Part shown: piece after piece, positions 1 to 5,163 of the stretch
Position numbering within the stretch: position 1 is the first letter of the stretch
Layout of the letters: every line of letters begins with the position of its first letter
Source: Methanosarcinales archaeon
Lineage (GTDB): Archaea; Halobacteriota; Methanosarcinia; Methanosarcinales; Methanogasteraceae
Assembly (NCBI GenBank): GCA_003661105.1
Contig: QMVM01000142.1
Location: forward strand, 1-5,621
Direction: 5' to 3'
DNA length: 5,621 nt
Notes under the pieces: generated by a model
Databases searched by the model: none
Told to the model about the DNA's origin: nothing
The model's input: the letters and a program-made list of their open reading frames with translations, nothing else
Translations under genes and position numbers: made by a program

Positions 1-28
1 AATGTCCCTGTAAATGTCCCTGTAAATG
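1..28 (+). repeat. 12-bp tandem repeat coding for the NVPV linker
   Basis: AATGTCCCTGTA occurs twice exactly (1-12 and 13-24), and AATG of a third copy follows. The unit length is a multiple of three, so copy-number change would lengthen or shorten the linker by four residues (NVPV) without breaking the frame. More copies may lie to the left of the window. Confidence 0.8.
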
Positions 29-240
29 AGCGGCAGCAGTGGTTTCTAAACCAGCTTGGGGCAAGGAAAAGTGTCAGAGGCGCCGATCTGGCGCATCACT
101 GGAACGTGACGGAAAAAACGGCAAAGAGGGACATTGCAGATTTGAAGAAGCAAGGAATAATTGAATTTACGGGTTCACCGAAAACGGGGAAATATCGCCT
201 TAAGGGGGAAGGAGATGGTACACGAGCGGGGCATAACTGA
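1..240 (+). CDS. C-terminal winged-helix of a RecG-like/AlbA_2 (Schlafen-type) or Fic-family protein, 5' partial
   Basis: An open frame enters from the left edge and stops at TGA 238-240, leaving 79 residues. It begins with a short repeated linker, NVPVNVPVN, and continues into a winged helix-turn-helix: the segment GADLAHHWNVTEKTAKRDIA is the HTH, followed by DLKKQGIIEFTG and the wing GSPKTGKYRL. This arrangement of a V-P-N repeat linker plus C-terminal wHTH is typical of proteins with an N-terminal AlbA_2/Schlafen-like ATP-binding domain (often called RecG-like transcriptional regulators), and also occurs at the end of some Fic proteins. The catalytic part lies outside the window, so I cannot choose between them. 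The role is probably DNA binding and local regulation. The last 26 bases overlap the start of the hsdR relic that follows, and its purine-rich 3' end (AAGGGGGAAGGAG) supplies that gene's ribosome binding site. This suggests the two were once co-translated. Confidence 0.6.
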   Translation, partial: NVPVNVPVNERQQWFLNQLGARKSVRGADLAHHWNVTEKTAKRDIADLKKQGIIEFTGSPKTGKYRLKGEGDGTRAGHN

Positions 241-937
241 AGCCAACTTGGAATATGTGACGCTGGCATGGTTCGAAAGCCTCGACTATTTGGTAGTGTA
301 TGGTCCCGACATCAGCCCGGGTAGTCCAGTATACGAACGACAGGACTATGATCGGGTCATCTTAGTGGATCGGCTCAGAACCGCACTCGAATCCATCAGC
401 CCGAACCCCCCGATGCAATCGACGAAGCCGTCCGGAAAGTCACACGCACAGAGCCGCCCAGCCGGATCGAGAACAACCGGCGCTTCCATCTCATACCCAT
501 ACATGGCGTTGATGTCTCATATATGGAGGACGATCGCGAGGTGCATGGCAAAGTCTGACTCCTGGATATCGATGATCCGAACAACAATGATTGGCTTGCC
601 GCCAACCGGTTTACAGTCACCCAGAACCGCAGGAACCGCCGTCCGGACATTATAGTCTTTGTCAACGGCTTGCCCATGGCAATAATCGCGCTCAAGAATC
701 CTGCCGATGAGAACGCAACCATCCGCCACGCATTCAACCAGCTGCAGATATACGAGGTTGATATCCCCGGTCTCTTTTCCTACAACGAATTGCTTGTCAT
801 CTCAAGTGGCCCGGAGGCGCGTGCGGGCACACAGGGGGGAGCGGTAAAAGCCTTCTGATGGCGTTCTTTACAGGAAAGGTCATCCGGCATCATGGCAAGG
901 GGATGCCACACTGGTCGTGATCGCCGACTGCGAATAG
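215..937 (+). pseudogene. hsdR: Remnant of a first type I restriction subunit HsdR (N-terminal nuclease domain plus start of helicase domain)
   Basis: Starting at ATG 215, with GGGGG at 204-208 as ribosome binding site, the reading MVHERGITEANLEYVTLAWF, then LDYLVVYGPDISPG, matches the N-terminus of the long (about 1000-residue) HsdR family. The frame shifts at the six-C run 406-411; one extra C would restore it. It continues in frame 1 as DAIDEAVRKVTR, IENNRRFH, then a TGA at 556-558 where relatives usually carry Arg or Trp. It resumes as NDWLAANRFTV, RRPDIIVFVNGLP, ALKNPADENATIRHAFNQLQ, FSYNELLVIS. The nuclease motif ExK reads A-L-K (Ala codon 682-684). After EARAG near 825 about a hundred residues are missing, and the text resumes in frame 3 with SGKSLLMAFFTGKVIRH (from 840), the tail of Walker A. 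It shifts again to TLVVIADCE (908-934) and ends at TAG 935. The translated pieces are clearly homologous, but the gene cannot make a working nuclease or translocase. The helicase C-lobe and C-terminal domain are absent. This is a relic of an older type I system; no matching hsdM or hsdS is visible here. Confidence 0.9.
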
Positions 938-1074
938 GAGTCTCTAAAGCAGAAGCTTCAGACCTGGGCGGGCTGGTTGTGATAGGTCGGGTTGCGGATA
1001 TTATGACGTGTATGTAAAGTGTGTAGAGGTTATGTAACGCATCCAAAAGTTGTTTGGGCATAGAGTTCGAGGAC

Positions 1075-1090
1075 GGTGGAAATTTATATT
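1075..1090 (+). promoter_or_regulatory. Possible archaeal-type promoter (BRE + TATA box) of the R-M operon
   Basis: GGTGGAAA directly followed by TTTATATT resembles an archaeal BRE/TATA pair, and would place a transcript start near 1110-1115, about 75 bases ahead of hsdR. A bacterial -35 at proper spacing from TATATT (1085-1090) is not evident. Other TATA-like strings lie close by: GTATATAC at 1106-1113 and CTATATAAAG at 1141-1150, the latter too near the ribosome binding site to leave a normal leader. The call depends on the host being archaeal, which is not established. Confidence 0.3.
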
Positions 1091-1092
1091 AG

Positions 1093-1141
1093 GTAAGTAA
1101 CAGGAGTATATACAAGGTTAAAAGTCTGTTTAGTGACTTAC
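1093..1141. promoter_or_regulatory. Imperfect inverted repeat, possible operator
   Basis: GTAAGTAAC (1093-1101) is repeated inverted as GTGACTTAC (1133-1141), eight of nine positions pairing, separated by 31 bases that include the palindrome GTATATAC (1106-1113). It lies between the proposed promoter and the hsdR ribosome binding site. It could be a paired binding site for a regulator such as the upstream winged-helix protein or the HicB-like protein, or a weak leader hairpin. No T-run follows, so it is not a terminator. A nine-base match could also be chance. Confidence 0.25.
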
Positions 1142-1146
1142 TATAT

Positions 1147-1154
1147 AAAGGAGG
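1147..1154 (+). promoter_or_regulatory. Very strong Shine-Dalgarno site AAAGGAGG
   Basis: AAAGGAGG lies 5 bases before ATG 1160 and 8 before ATG 1163, ideal spacing for the 13-codon mini-ORF 1160-1201. It is 33 bases from hsdR ATG 1188, too far to serve that start directly. It therefore decides that ribosomes load at the mini-ORF and would reach hsdR by re-initiation or coupling. Confidence 0.6.
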
Positions 1155-1159
1155 AAAAA

Positions 1160-1201
1160 ATGATGGAAGATTTGGGGGCTTTGAAACATGCCAAGAGATG
1201 A
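1160..1201 (+). CDS. 13-codon mini-ORF (possible leader peptide) overlapping the hsdR start
   Basis: ATG ATG opens a short frame coding MMEDLGALKHAKR and stopping at TGA 1199-1201, 14 bases inside hsdR, which starts in another frame at ATG 1188. The start has the best ribosome binding site in the window. It may be a leader peptide that couples translation to hsdR. Alternatively it is the old hsdR start, thrown out of frame by a one-base change between 1185 and 1198, since frame 3 has a TGA at 1182-1184. The first reading is favoured because the hsdR protein from 1188 already has the normal N-terminus for its family. The peptide itself is unlike anything I recognise. Confidence 0.3.
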   Translation: MMEDLGALKHAKR

Positions 1202-3455
1202 ACGTCAGACCCGGATAGAATTGATAAATCCTGTGCTCTATGAACGTGGTTGGGTTGACCCCCTGATTCGAGAGGAGAAGACCCCAGGCGGCACAGATAT
1301 CATCGACGGTAAGCCAGTGAAACGAAGAGGGCGGACGGATTATCTTCTCTGCATTCCTGCCGCCTCTGGCAAATCTCCTCTGGCTGTTGCCGTGATCGAG
1401 GCAAAGTCCGAGGATAAGCTGCCGTCTCTTGGTATTCAGCAGGCAAAGGATTATATGAAAAAATTCAATGTCCCTTTTGCGTTTTCAACCAACGGGAATC
1501 TTTATACGGAATATGGGAAGGACACCGGGCAGATAAAGGATAGTCTGTATTTATCGGGTTTCCCCACTCCGGTAGAACTTAAGAAGCGGTATGAAGAGAT
1601 CAACAACTTTAAACTTGAATCTGAATCTGCAAAGCCATTGTTCATGCCTTACAAAGGTGGAGAGTCGGCGCGATATTATTTCCAGGATGCGGCTATCCGT
1701 GCTACGCTGGAAAAAATCGCCAGAGGAGCTAACAGGGCGCTGTTATCACTAGCAACAGGAACCGGAAAGACCATCATCGCTGTGCAGCTTCTCCACAAAC
1801 TGGCAGAGGCTGGGCAGCTGAAACGAGCCCTGTTTGTCTGCGACCGCGATGAACTTCGGACGCAAGGCATGGCAAAACTCTACAGCACCTTCGGAGATGA
1901 CGTCCAGGATGTTAAAACGTCGAACCCCCGGATAAACGCGAAAGTTTTGGTTGCGACCTACCAGACGTTGAATGTTACCGCAGAGGATGATGTACCAAGA
2001 TTCTGGAAGGAACATTACCCCAAGAACTACTTTAGCCATATCATAATCGACGAGTGCCACCGTAGCGCATGGGGGCGGTGGAGCGTTATCCTCACCGACA
2101 ATCCCGATGCAGTGCAGATCGGTCTTACCGCGACACCACGGACTGTTATAGGCGGAAAGAAAGGGCAGGATGGCAGAAAACAGGACGAAGAGCTCACATC
2201 CCACAACATTGAGTATTTTGGCGATCCGGTTTATGAGTACTCCCTCAGTGCCGGGCAGGAAGATGATTATCTGGCAGCATGTGAAGTGATCCGCAGAACT
2301 GTTGATCTGGACAAGAAGGAGATCACCAGAGATGATATTGAACAACGCTCGGCTTTTGATCCGTATACCGGAAGAAAGATCAATCCCGAGGAGATAGAAG
2401 ACCAGTACATTGCAACCGATTACGAAGTCAAGTTGATGCTGGATGATAGGGTGAATGCGATGTGCGAAGACTTGTTCGGGCATCTGCTTGAGACTGGTGG
2501 ACCTCATCAGAAGACAATTATCTTCTGCGCGAGAGATGTCCATGCCAATCAGGTGATGGGTGCATTGAACAACATCTACGAAAAATGGTGCAGAGAAAAC
2601 CAATGGGCAGTGAAGGAATGGTATGCGTTCCAGTGTACAGGTAATCCAGGTCTGCGACCATCTGCAAAGAAACTCATCCCAGACCTTCGCGCCTCTAAAA
2701 GTTCGCATTTTAATGCCGCTACGGTTGACCTGCTCTCCACAGGCGTGGATATCCCAAACCTGATGAACGTGGTCTTTTTCCGCTATATCGAGTCGCCGAT
2801 CAGTTTTTACCAGATGGTTGGCAGGGGAACAAGGACTGGCGAGCCGCGGGGCTCCAAACTGATGTTTCGCCTGTACGACTACACCAACGCAACCCGCCTC
2901 TTCGGCGAAGAGTTTACGAGCCGCGCCAAGCCTTCAACGAAAGAACCGGAAGGTATCGAGCATCCGCCCACTGAGTATGGCAAAGATGTGCCGAAACGCA
3001 GGATCATCCGCGTCGGCGAGGATGAGTTTATTGTAGAGATCGAAGGCGAGGGCAGATCTATTCTCTGCGAGGAAGACGGTAAGGAGGTTTTAGTGCCTCT
3101 GGAAGAGTACAAACAGAGATTGGCGGAACGGCTGGTGGACGAAGCGCCAAGCGTTGCAGACCTGCGAGCGAGACGGGTTGCGCAGGATGTGAGGCGCGGC
3201 TTGATCTCGCACCGCTCTGGTGGCGAGGGCGCTGCGGCTTATACAGGAACTGGAGGACGAACAAGAGTGCGACCTCTTCGATGTGCTGGCAGAGCTTGGC
3301 TATGGGATGCCGCCCAAATCCAGAATGGAGCGAGTAGGGGCATTCACATACAAGAACAAGCAGTGGCTCAGGGAGTTTCCGGAACGGACAAGCAAAGTGC
3401 TGGTTTATATTGCCAGCCAGTTTGGAAAAGGCGGAATCGAAGAACTGGAGACTAA
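1188..3455 (+). CDS. hsdR: Type I restriction enzyme R subunit HsdR (EcoEI-like), C-terminus lost to a frameshift
   Basis: The 755-residue frame encodes the ATP-dependent translocase and endonuclease subunit of a type I R-M enzyme. Residues 1-130 are the nuclease domain with Asp51 (TDYLL) and Glu71-Ala-Lys73 (VIEAK), the PD-(D/E)xK set. The superfamily 2 helicase core follows: Walker A ATGTGKT (189-195), ATYQT (256-260), DECH (288-291), LTATP (313-317), STGVDIPN (517-524) and QMVGRGTRTG (542-551). All key residues are intact. From about residue 681 the sequence (AAAYTGTGG and on) is out of frame, while the true C-terminal domain continues in frame 1 to 3570. Repaired, the protein would be about 794 residues, normal for the family. 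Start at 1188 is chosen because TGA 1182 closes the frame upstream and the N-terminus (TRIELINPVLYERGW) fits relatives; no good ribosome binding site is adjacent. The truncated protein should keep ATPase and nuclease folds but lose the helical domain thought to dock on the methyltransferase, so restriction is doubtful. A sequencing error remains possible. Confidence 0.92.
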   Translation: MPRDERQTRIELINPVLYERGWVDPLIREEKTPGGTDIIDGKPVKRRGRTDYLLCIPAASGKSPLAVAVIEAKSEDKLPSLGIQQAKDYMKKFNVPFAFSTNGNLYTEYGKDTGQIKDSLYLSGFPTPVELKKRYEEINNFKLESESAKPLFMPYKGGESARYYFQDAAIRATLEKIARGANRALLSLATGTGKTIIAVQLLHKLAEAGQLKRALFVCDRDELRTQGMAKLYSTFGDDVQDVKTSNPRINAKVLVATYQTLNVTAEDDVPRFWKEHYPKNYFSHIIIDECHRSAWGRWSVILTDNPDAVQIGLTATPRTVIGGKKGQDGRKQDEELTSHNIEYFGDPVYEYSLSAGQEDDYLAACEVIRRTVDLDKKEITRDDIEQRSAFDPYTGRKINPEEIEDQYIATDYEVKLMLDDRVNAMCEDLFGHLLETGGPHQKTIIFCARDVHANQVMGALNNIYEKWCRENQWAVKEWYAFQCTGNPGLRPSAKKLIPDLRASKSSHFNAATVDLLSTGVDIPNLMNVVFFRYIESPISFYQMVGRGTRTGEPRGSKLMFRLYDYTNATRLFGEEFTSRAKPSTKEPEGIEHPPTEYGKDVPKRRIIRVGEDEFIVEIEGEGRSILCEEDGKEVLVPLEEYKQRLAERLVDEAPSVADLRARRVAQDVRRGLISHRSGGEGAAAYTGTGGRTRVRPLRCAGRAWLWDAAQIQNGASRGIHIQEQAVAQGVSGTDKQSAGLYCQPVWKRRNRRTGD

Positions 3456-3570
3456 TACGCTCTTTGATGAAACTGATGTGGTCGCAGGCGGTGGATTTGA
3501 CGCGCTGGTAGGACTTAATAGGGAACCGGATGTACTGATTCATGAGACGAAGATGAGGTTGCTTGCATGA
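3205..3570 (+). pseudogene. hsdR: C-terminal (EcoEI_R_C-type) domain of HsdR, displaced to frame 1
   Basis: Frame 1 is open from just after TGA 3202-3204 to TGA 3568-3570. It reads ALRLIQELEDEQECDLFDVL, AELGYGMPPKSRMER, REFPERTSKVLVYIASQFGK, and ends ETKMRLLA. This is the helical C-terminal domain normally fused to the EcoEI-like HsdR helicase. In the 1188 frame the last recognisable residues are GGEG (3219-3230), so the junction lies near GAGGGC 3225-3230. Dropping one G there gives GGEALRLIQELE in one frame. A GTG at 3220 could nominally open this fragment, but it has no ribosome binding site, and the fragment is not a gene in its own right. Its stop overlaps an ATG (ATGA at 3567-3570). Confidence 0.85.
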
Positions 3571-3584
3571 AAGGAATAAAACCG

Positions 3585-3758
3585 ATGAAAGAGATAATTT
3601 TCCTGATCGAGGATGACCCTGAAGGCGGATACAATGCACAGGCTCTGGGGCATTCGATCTTCACGGAAGGAGGAACAACAGAAGAACTGAAGGCGAATAT
3701 TATGGATGCCGTATGGTGTCATTTTGGTGGATCAGAGTGTTGGGACGAGGTTTTGTGA
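3585..3758 (+). CDS. HicB-like protein, C-terminally shortened, no HicA partner
   Basis: The 57-residue product begins MKEIIFLIEDDPEGGYNAQA and continues with LGHSIFTEGGTTEELKANI, a partial HicB-type ferredoxin-like fold. The EGGY and TxEEL-type elements are characteristic of a small family that is widespread in defence islands and often misannotated as a dehydrogenase subunit. Relatives run to roughly 70 residues, with a segment like CHFDEG...IRLHFVRDEVL. Here CHF goes straight to GGSECWDEVL, so about ten residues seem to be missing. Start 3585 is preferred over ATG 3567 because AAGGA (3571-3575) sits 9 bases upstream and the family begins at this Met. Classical HicB proteins neutralise the HicA ribonuclease and repress their own operon, but no HicA is present here. 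The gene follows hsdR by 14 bases and precedes hsdS by 1 base, so it is part of the operon. Its function here is unknown. Confidence 0.65.
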   Translation: MKEIIFLIEDDPEGGYNAQALGHSIFTEGGTTEELKANIMDAVWCHFGGSECWDEVL

Positions 3759-3759
3759 C

Positions 3760-4398
3760 ATGGGCGGTAATAAAATAAAGAAACTGCCGGAGGGGTGGCG
3801 ATGGATCAAACTGGGCGGAAAAACTGGGATCGCTGATATAGTTAATGGCTCCACTCCTTCCACCGATGCTCCCGAATATTGGGGTGGAGATATATTATGG
3901 ACAACGCCTTCAGACTTAGGCAATTCCCATTCCATTTATATCGAAAACACAGAACGCAAAATCACGAAGGCTGGTTTAGAAAGTTGTTCTACGACATTAT
4001 TACCTATTGGGACCGTGTTGCTGACAAGTAGGGCTCCGGTAGGAAACATTGCTATTGCCAAAGAGCCAATTTGCACTAATCAGGGTTTTAAGAGCTTCAT
4101 GCCAAGAGATGGGGTAAATAGTTTATACCTCTACTTTGCAATCAAAAAAATTGTTCCTAAAATCCAAAAAGCAAGCCATGGAAATACTTTTACAGAAATT
4201 ACAAAGGAATTAGTTCAAGATTTTGAAATCCCCATGCCCCCCACCCTCGACGATCAGATCAGGATTGCCGGCGAACTGGAACGCAAGATGGTGGAGGTCG
4301 AGACGATGAGGCAGGCGGTTAAACAGCAGTTAGAAGCGATAGAAGCACTTCCGGGAGCGATATTGCGGGAAGTATTTGATTTTGAAGAAGATACTTGA
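3760..4398 (+). CDS. hsdS: Half-length type I specificity subunit HsdS (one target-recognition domain)
   Basis: HsdS reads the DNA target and positions the methyltransferase and translocase subunits. This product is 212 residues, about half a standard HsdS of 400 or so. It begins KLPEGWRWIKLG (residues 8-19), the usual entry to a target-recognition domain, continues with GSTPSTDAPEYWGGDILWTT and LLTSRAPVGNIAIA, and ends the domain with EIPMPP (156-161). A single coiled-coil spacer follows (about 163-197, QIRIAGELERKMVEVETMRQ, then LPGAILREVF) and the protein stops. No second recognition domain is found before the next gene. Half-size HsdS proteins are known to work as dimers recognising symmetric split sites, which is the likely mode here. 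Start 3760 is chosen over an in-frame ATG at 3706 because GAGG 3747-3750 lies 9 bases upstream and the family starts here. The recognition domain is much more AT-rich than the spacer, a sign of domain exchange. Confidence 0.88.
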   Translation: MGGNKIKKLPEGWRWIKLGGKTGIADIVNGSTPSTDAPEYWGGDILWTTPSDLGNSHSIYIENTERKITKAGLESCSTTLLPIGTVLLTSRAPVGNIAIAKEPICTNQGFKSFMPRDGVNSLYLYFAIKKIVPKIQKASHGNTFTEITKELVQDFEIPMPPTLDDQIRIAGELERKMVEVETMRQAVKQQLEAIEALPGAILREVFDFEEDT

Positions 4399-4424
4399 AG
4401 CACAAACAAAAGAGGCAGCAGTAA

Positions 4425-4694
4425 ATGATAACAGAAGAAGATAAAGATACAATCATACGGTGCGCTAAAAGATACAATGTCGAATCTGTCATCTTATTCG
4501 GTTCCTCGACGAGAAACGACATCGAATCCAATGATATCGACATCGGGGTGAAGGGGATCGAACCCCGCCTATTCTTCAAATTCTATACCGAGTTGTTCAA
4601 AAGGTTACCAAAGCCGGTCGATCTCGTTGATCTATCCCGAAAGTCGTTATTCAATGACCTTGTAGAAGAGACCGGGGTGCGGATTTATGGATAA
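4425..4694 (+). CDS. mntA: MNT-type nucleotidyltransferase, probable MntA antitoxin
   Basis: An 89-residue minimal nucleotidyltransferase. The active-site motif is LFGSS (24-28) with DID at 37-39, i.e. GS(X9)DxD, one residue tighter than the GS(X10)DxD often quoted, and a third carboxylate candidate is Asp66 in KPVDLVDL. In characterised MntA/HepT pairs this enzyme transfers AMP from ATP to a tyrosine of the HEPN toxin and so silences it. The next gene is exactly such a HEPN protein, overlapping by 8 bases (ATGGATAA), so the pair is translationally coupled. The start has GAGG (4412-4415) 9 bases upstream. The gene begins 26 bases after hsdS with no obvious promoter, suggesting it is read from the R-M operon. 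Cytoplasmic. That it acts as the antitoxin is inferred from family and context. Confidence 0.85.
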   Translation: MITEEDKDTIIRCAKRYNVESVILFGSSTRNDIESNDIDIGVKGIEPRLFFKFYTELFKRLPKPVDLVDLSRKSLFNDLVEETGVRIYG

Positions 4695-5109
4695 ACTGCA
4701 TAAACAGATCCGTGCAGAGGAAGAGAATGTTGAGATTGCGCTTGGTAATCTAAAACAGACTATTGAACGAGAGGAAAAGACCGTTATCGAACTGGCAGCG
4801 ATCGGCACGTTTCTTCACAATATCTATAATGGTGTAGAAAATATTTTAAAGCAAATTATAGTTGCAAATGGTGGTGAGCTGCCCATGTCAGGTACATGGC
4901 ACAAAGACCTGTTAAACCTCTCGGTATCCATGGGAATTATTTCAGAGGAGCTATCTGATGAACTCTACAGGTATCTGACGTTCAGACATTTTTTCGTCCA
5001 TGCTTATGGGTTCATGATCGAGGAGACTCAGCTGGAAGACCTTGTCAATGACATTCCCGAGATTTGGTCGCAATTTCTATCGGAAACAGAAAATTATCTA
5101 AAGGAGTAA
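4687..5109 (+). CDS. hepT: HEPN-domain toxin of HepT type
   Basis: A 140-residue, all-helical HEPN protein. The ribonuclease signature RX4HXY is present as Arg100-HFFV-His105-Ala-Tyr107 (in RHFFVHAYGF). The N-terminal half (LKQTIEREEKTVIELAAIGT, HNIYNGVENILKQI) is the usual HEPN helix pair. In the Shewanella oneidensis pair, Arg and His of this motif are needed for RNA cleavage, and the Tyr is the residue that MntA adenylylates; Tyr107 is therefore the predicted modification site. It overlaps mntA by 8 bases, the standard antitoxin-first order. Length and motif are complete, so I expect an active toxin kept silent by MntA. Its place inside a type I R-M operon may serve to hold the operon in the genome, or to punish infected cells when the operon is disturbed; both are inference. 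Confidence 0.85.
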   Translation: MDKLHKQIRAEEENVEIALGNLKQTIEREEKTVIELAAIGTFLHNIYNGVENILKQIIVANGGELPMSGTWHKDLLNLSVSMGIISEELSDELYRYLTFRHFFVHAYGFMIEETQLEDLVNDIPEIWSQFLSETENYLKE

Positions 5110-5163
5110 GATTGGTGACTTTTAAATTATTATGGATAAAATTGGGTCATGGCAAAGAAGATT

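Larger units (their letters stand above)
938..1159. other. Non-coding stretch between the hsdR relic and the second hsdR
   Basis: No convincing protein similarity appears in any frame here. A 14-codon continuation in frame 2 after TAG 935 does not resemble the HsdR sequence expected after the TDRNDLD-like motif, so the relic seems to end near 937. The first part (938-1020) looks like decayed or shuffled sequence. The second part (1075-1159) is more AT-rich and holds the probable promoter, an imperfect inverted repeat and the ribosome binding site for the next operon, listed separately. Confidence 0.6.

Noticed and set aside
1..28. CRISPR-like or intergenic repeat at the left edge
   Set aside because: The 12-base units are contiguous without spacers and code in frame for a protein linker.
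406..411. Programmed frameshift in the six-C run of the first hsdR
   Set aside because: The relic also has an in-frame TGA, a lost catalytic residue and a deletion, so plain decay is the simpler explanation.
396..737. Minus-strand open frames over the hsdR relic
   Set aside because: The plus strand reads recognisable HsdR text through the same bases; the minus translations look like compositional shadows.
1749..2708. A 319-codon open frame on the minus strand opposite hsdR
   Set aside because: It lies wholly inside the helicase part of hsdR, shows no domain I recognise and no ribosome binding site context, and is explained as a shadow of the coding strand.
3225..3230. Phase-variable tract controlling hsdR
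   Set aside because: The shift lies in GAGGGC with only three G; there is no long homopolymer or short tandem repeat of the kind that drives phase variation.
3220..3570. A separate small gene starting at GTG 3220
   Set aside because: Its product is the C-terminal domain of HsdR and it lacks a ribosome binding site; a frameshift in hsdR explains it better.
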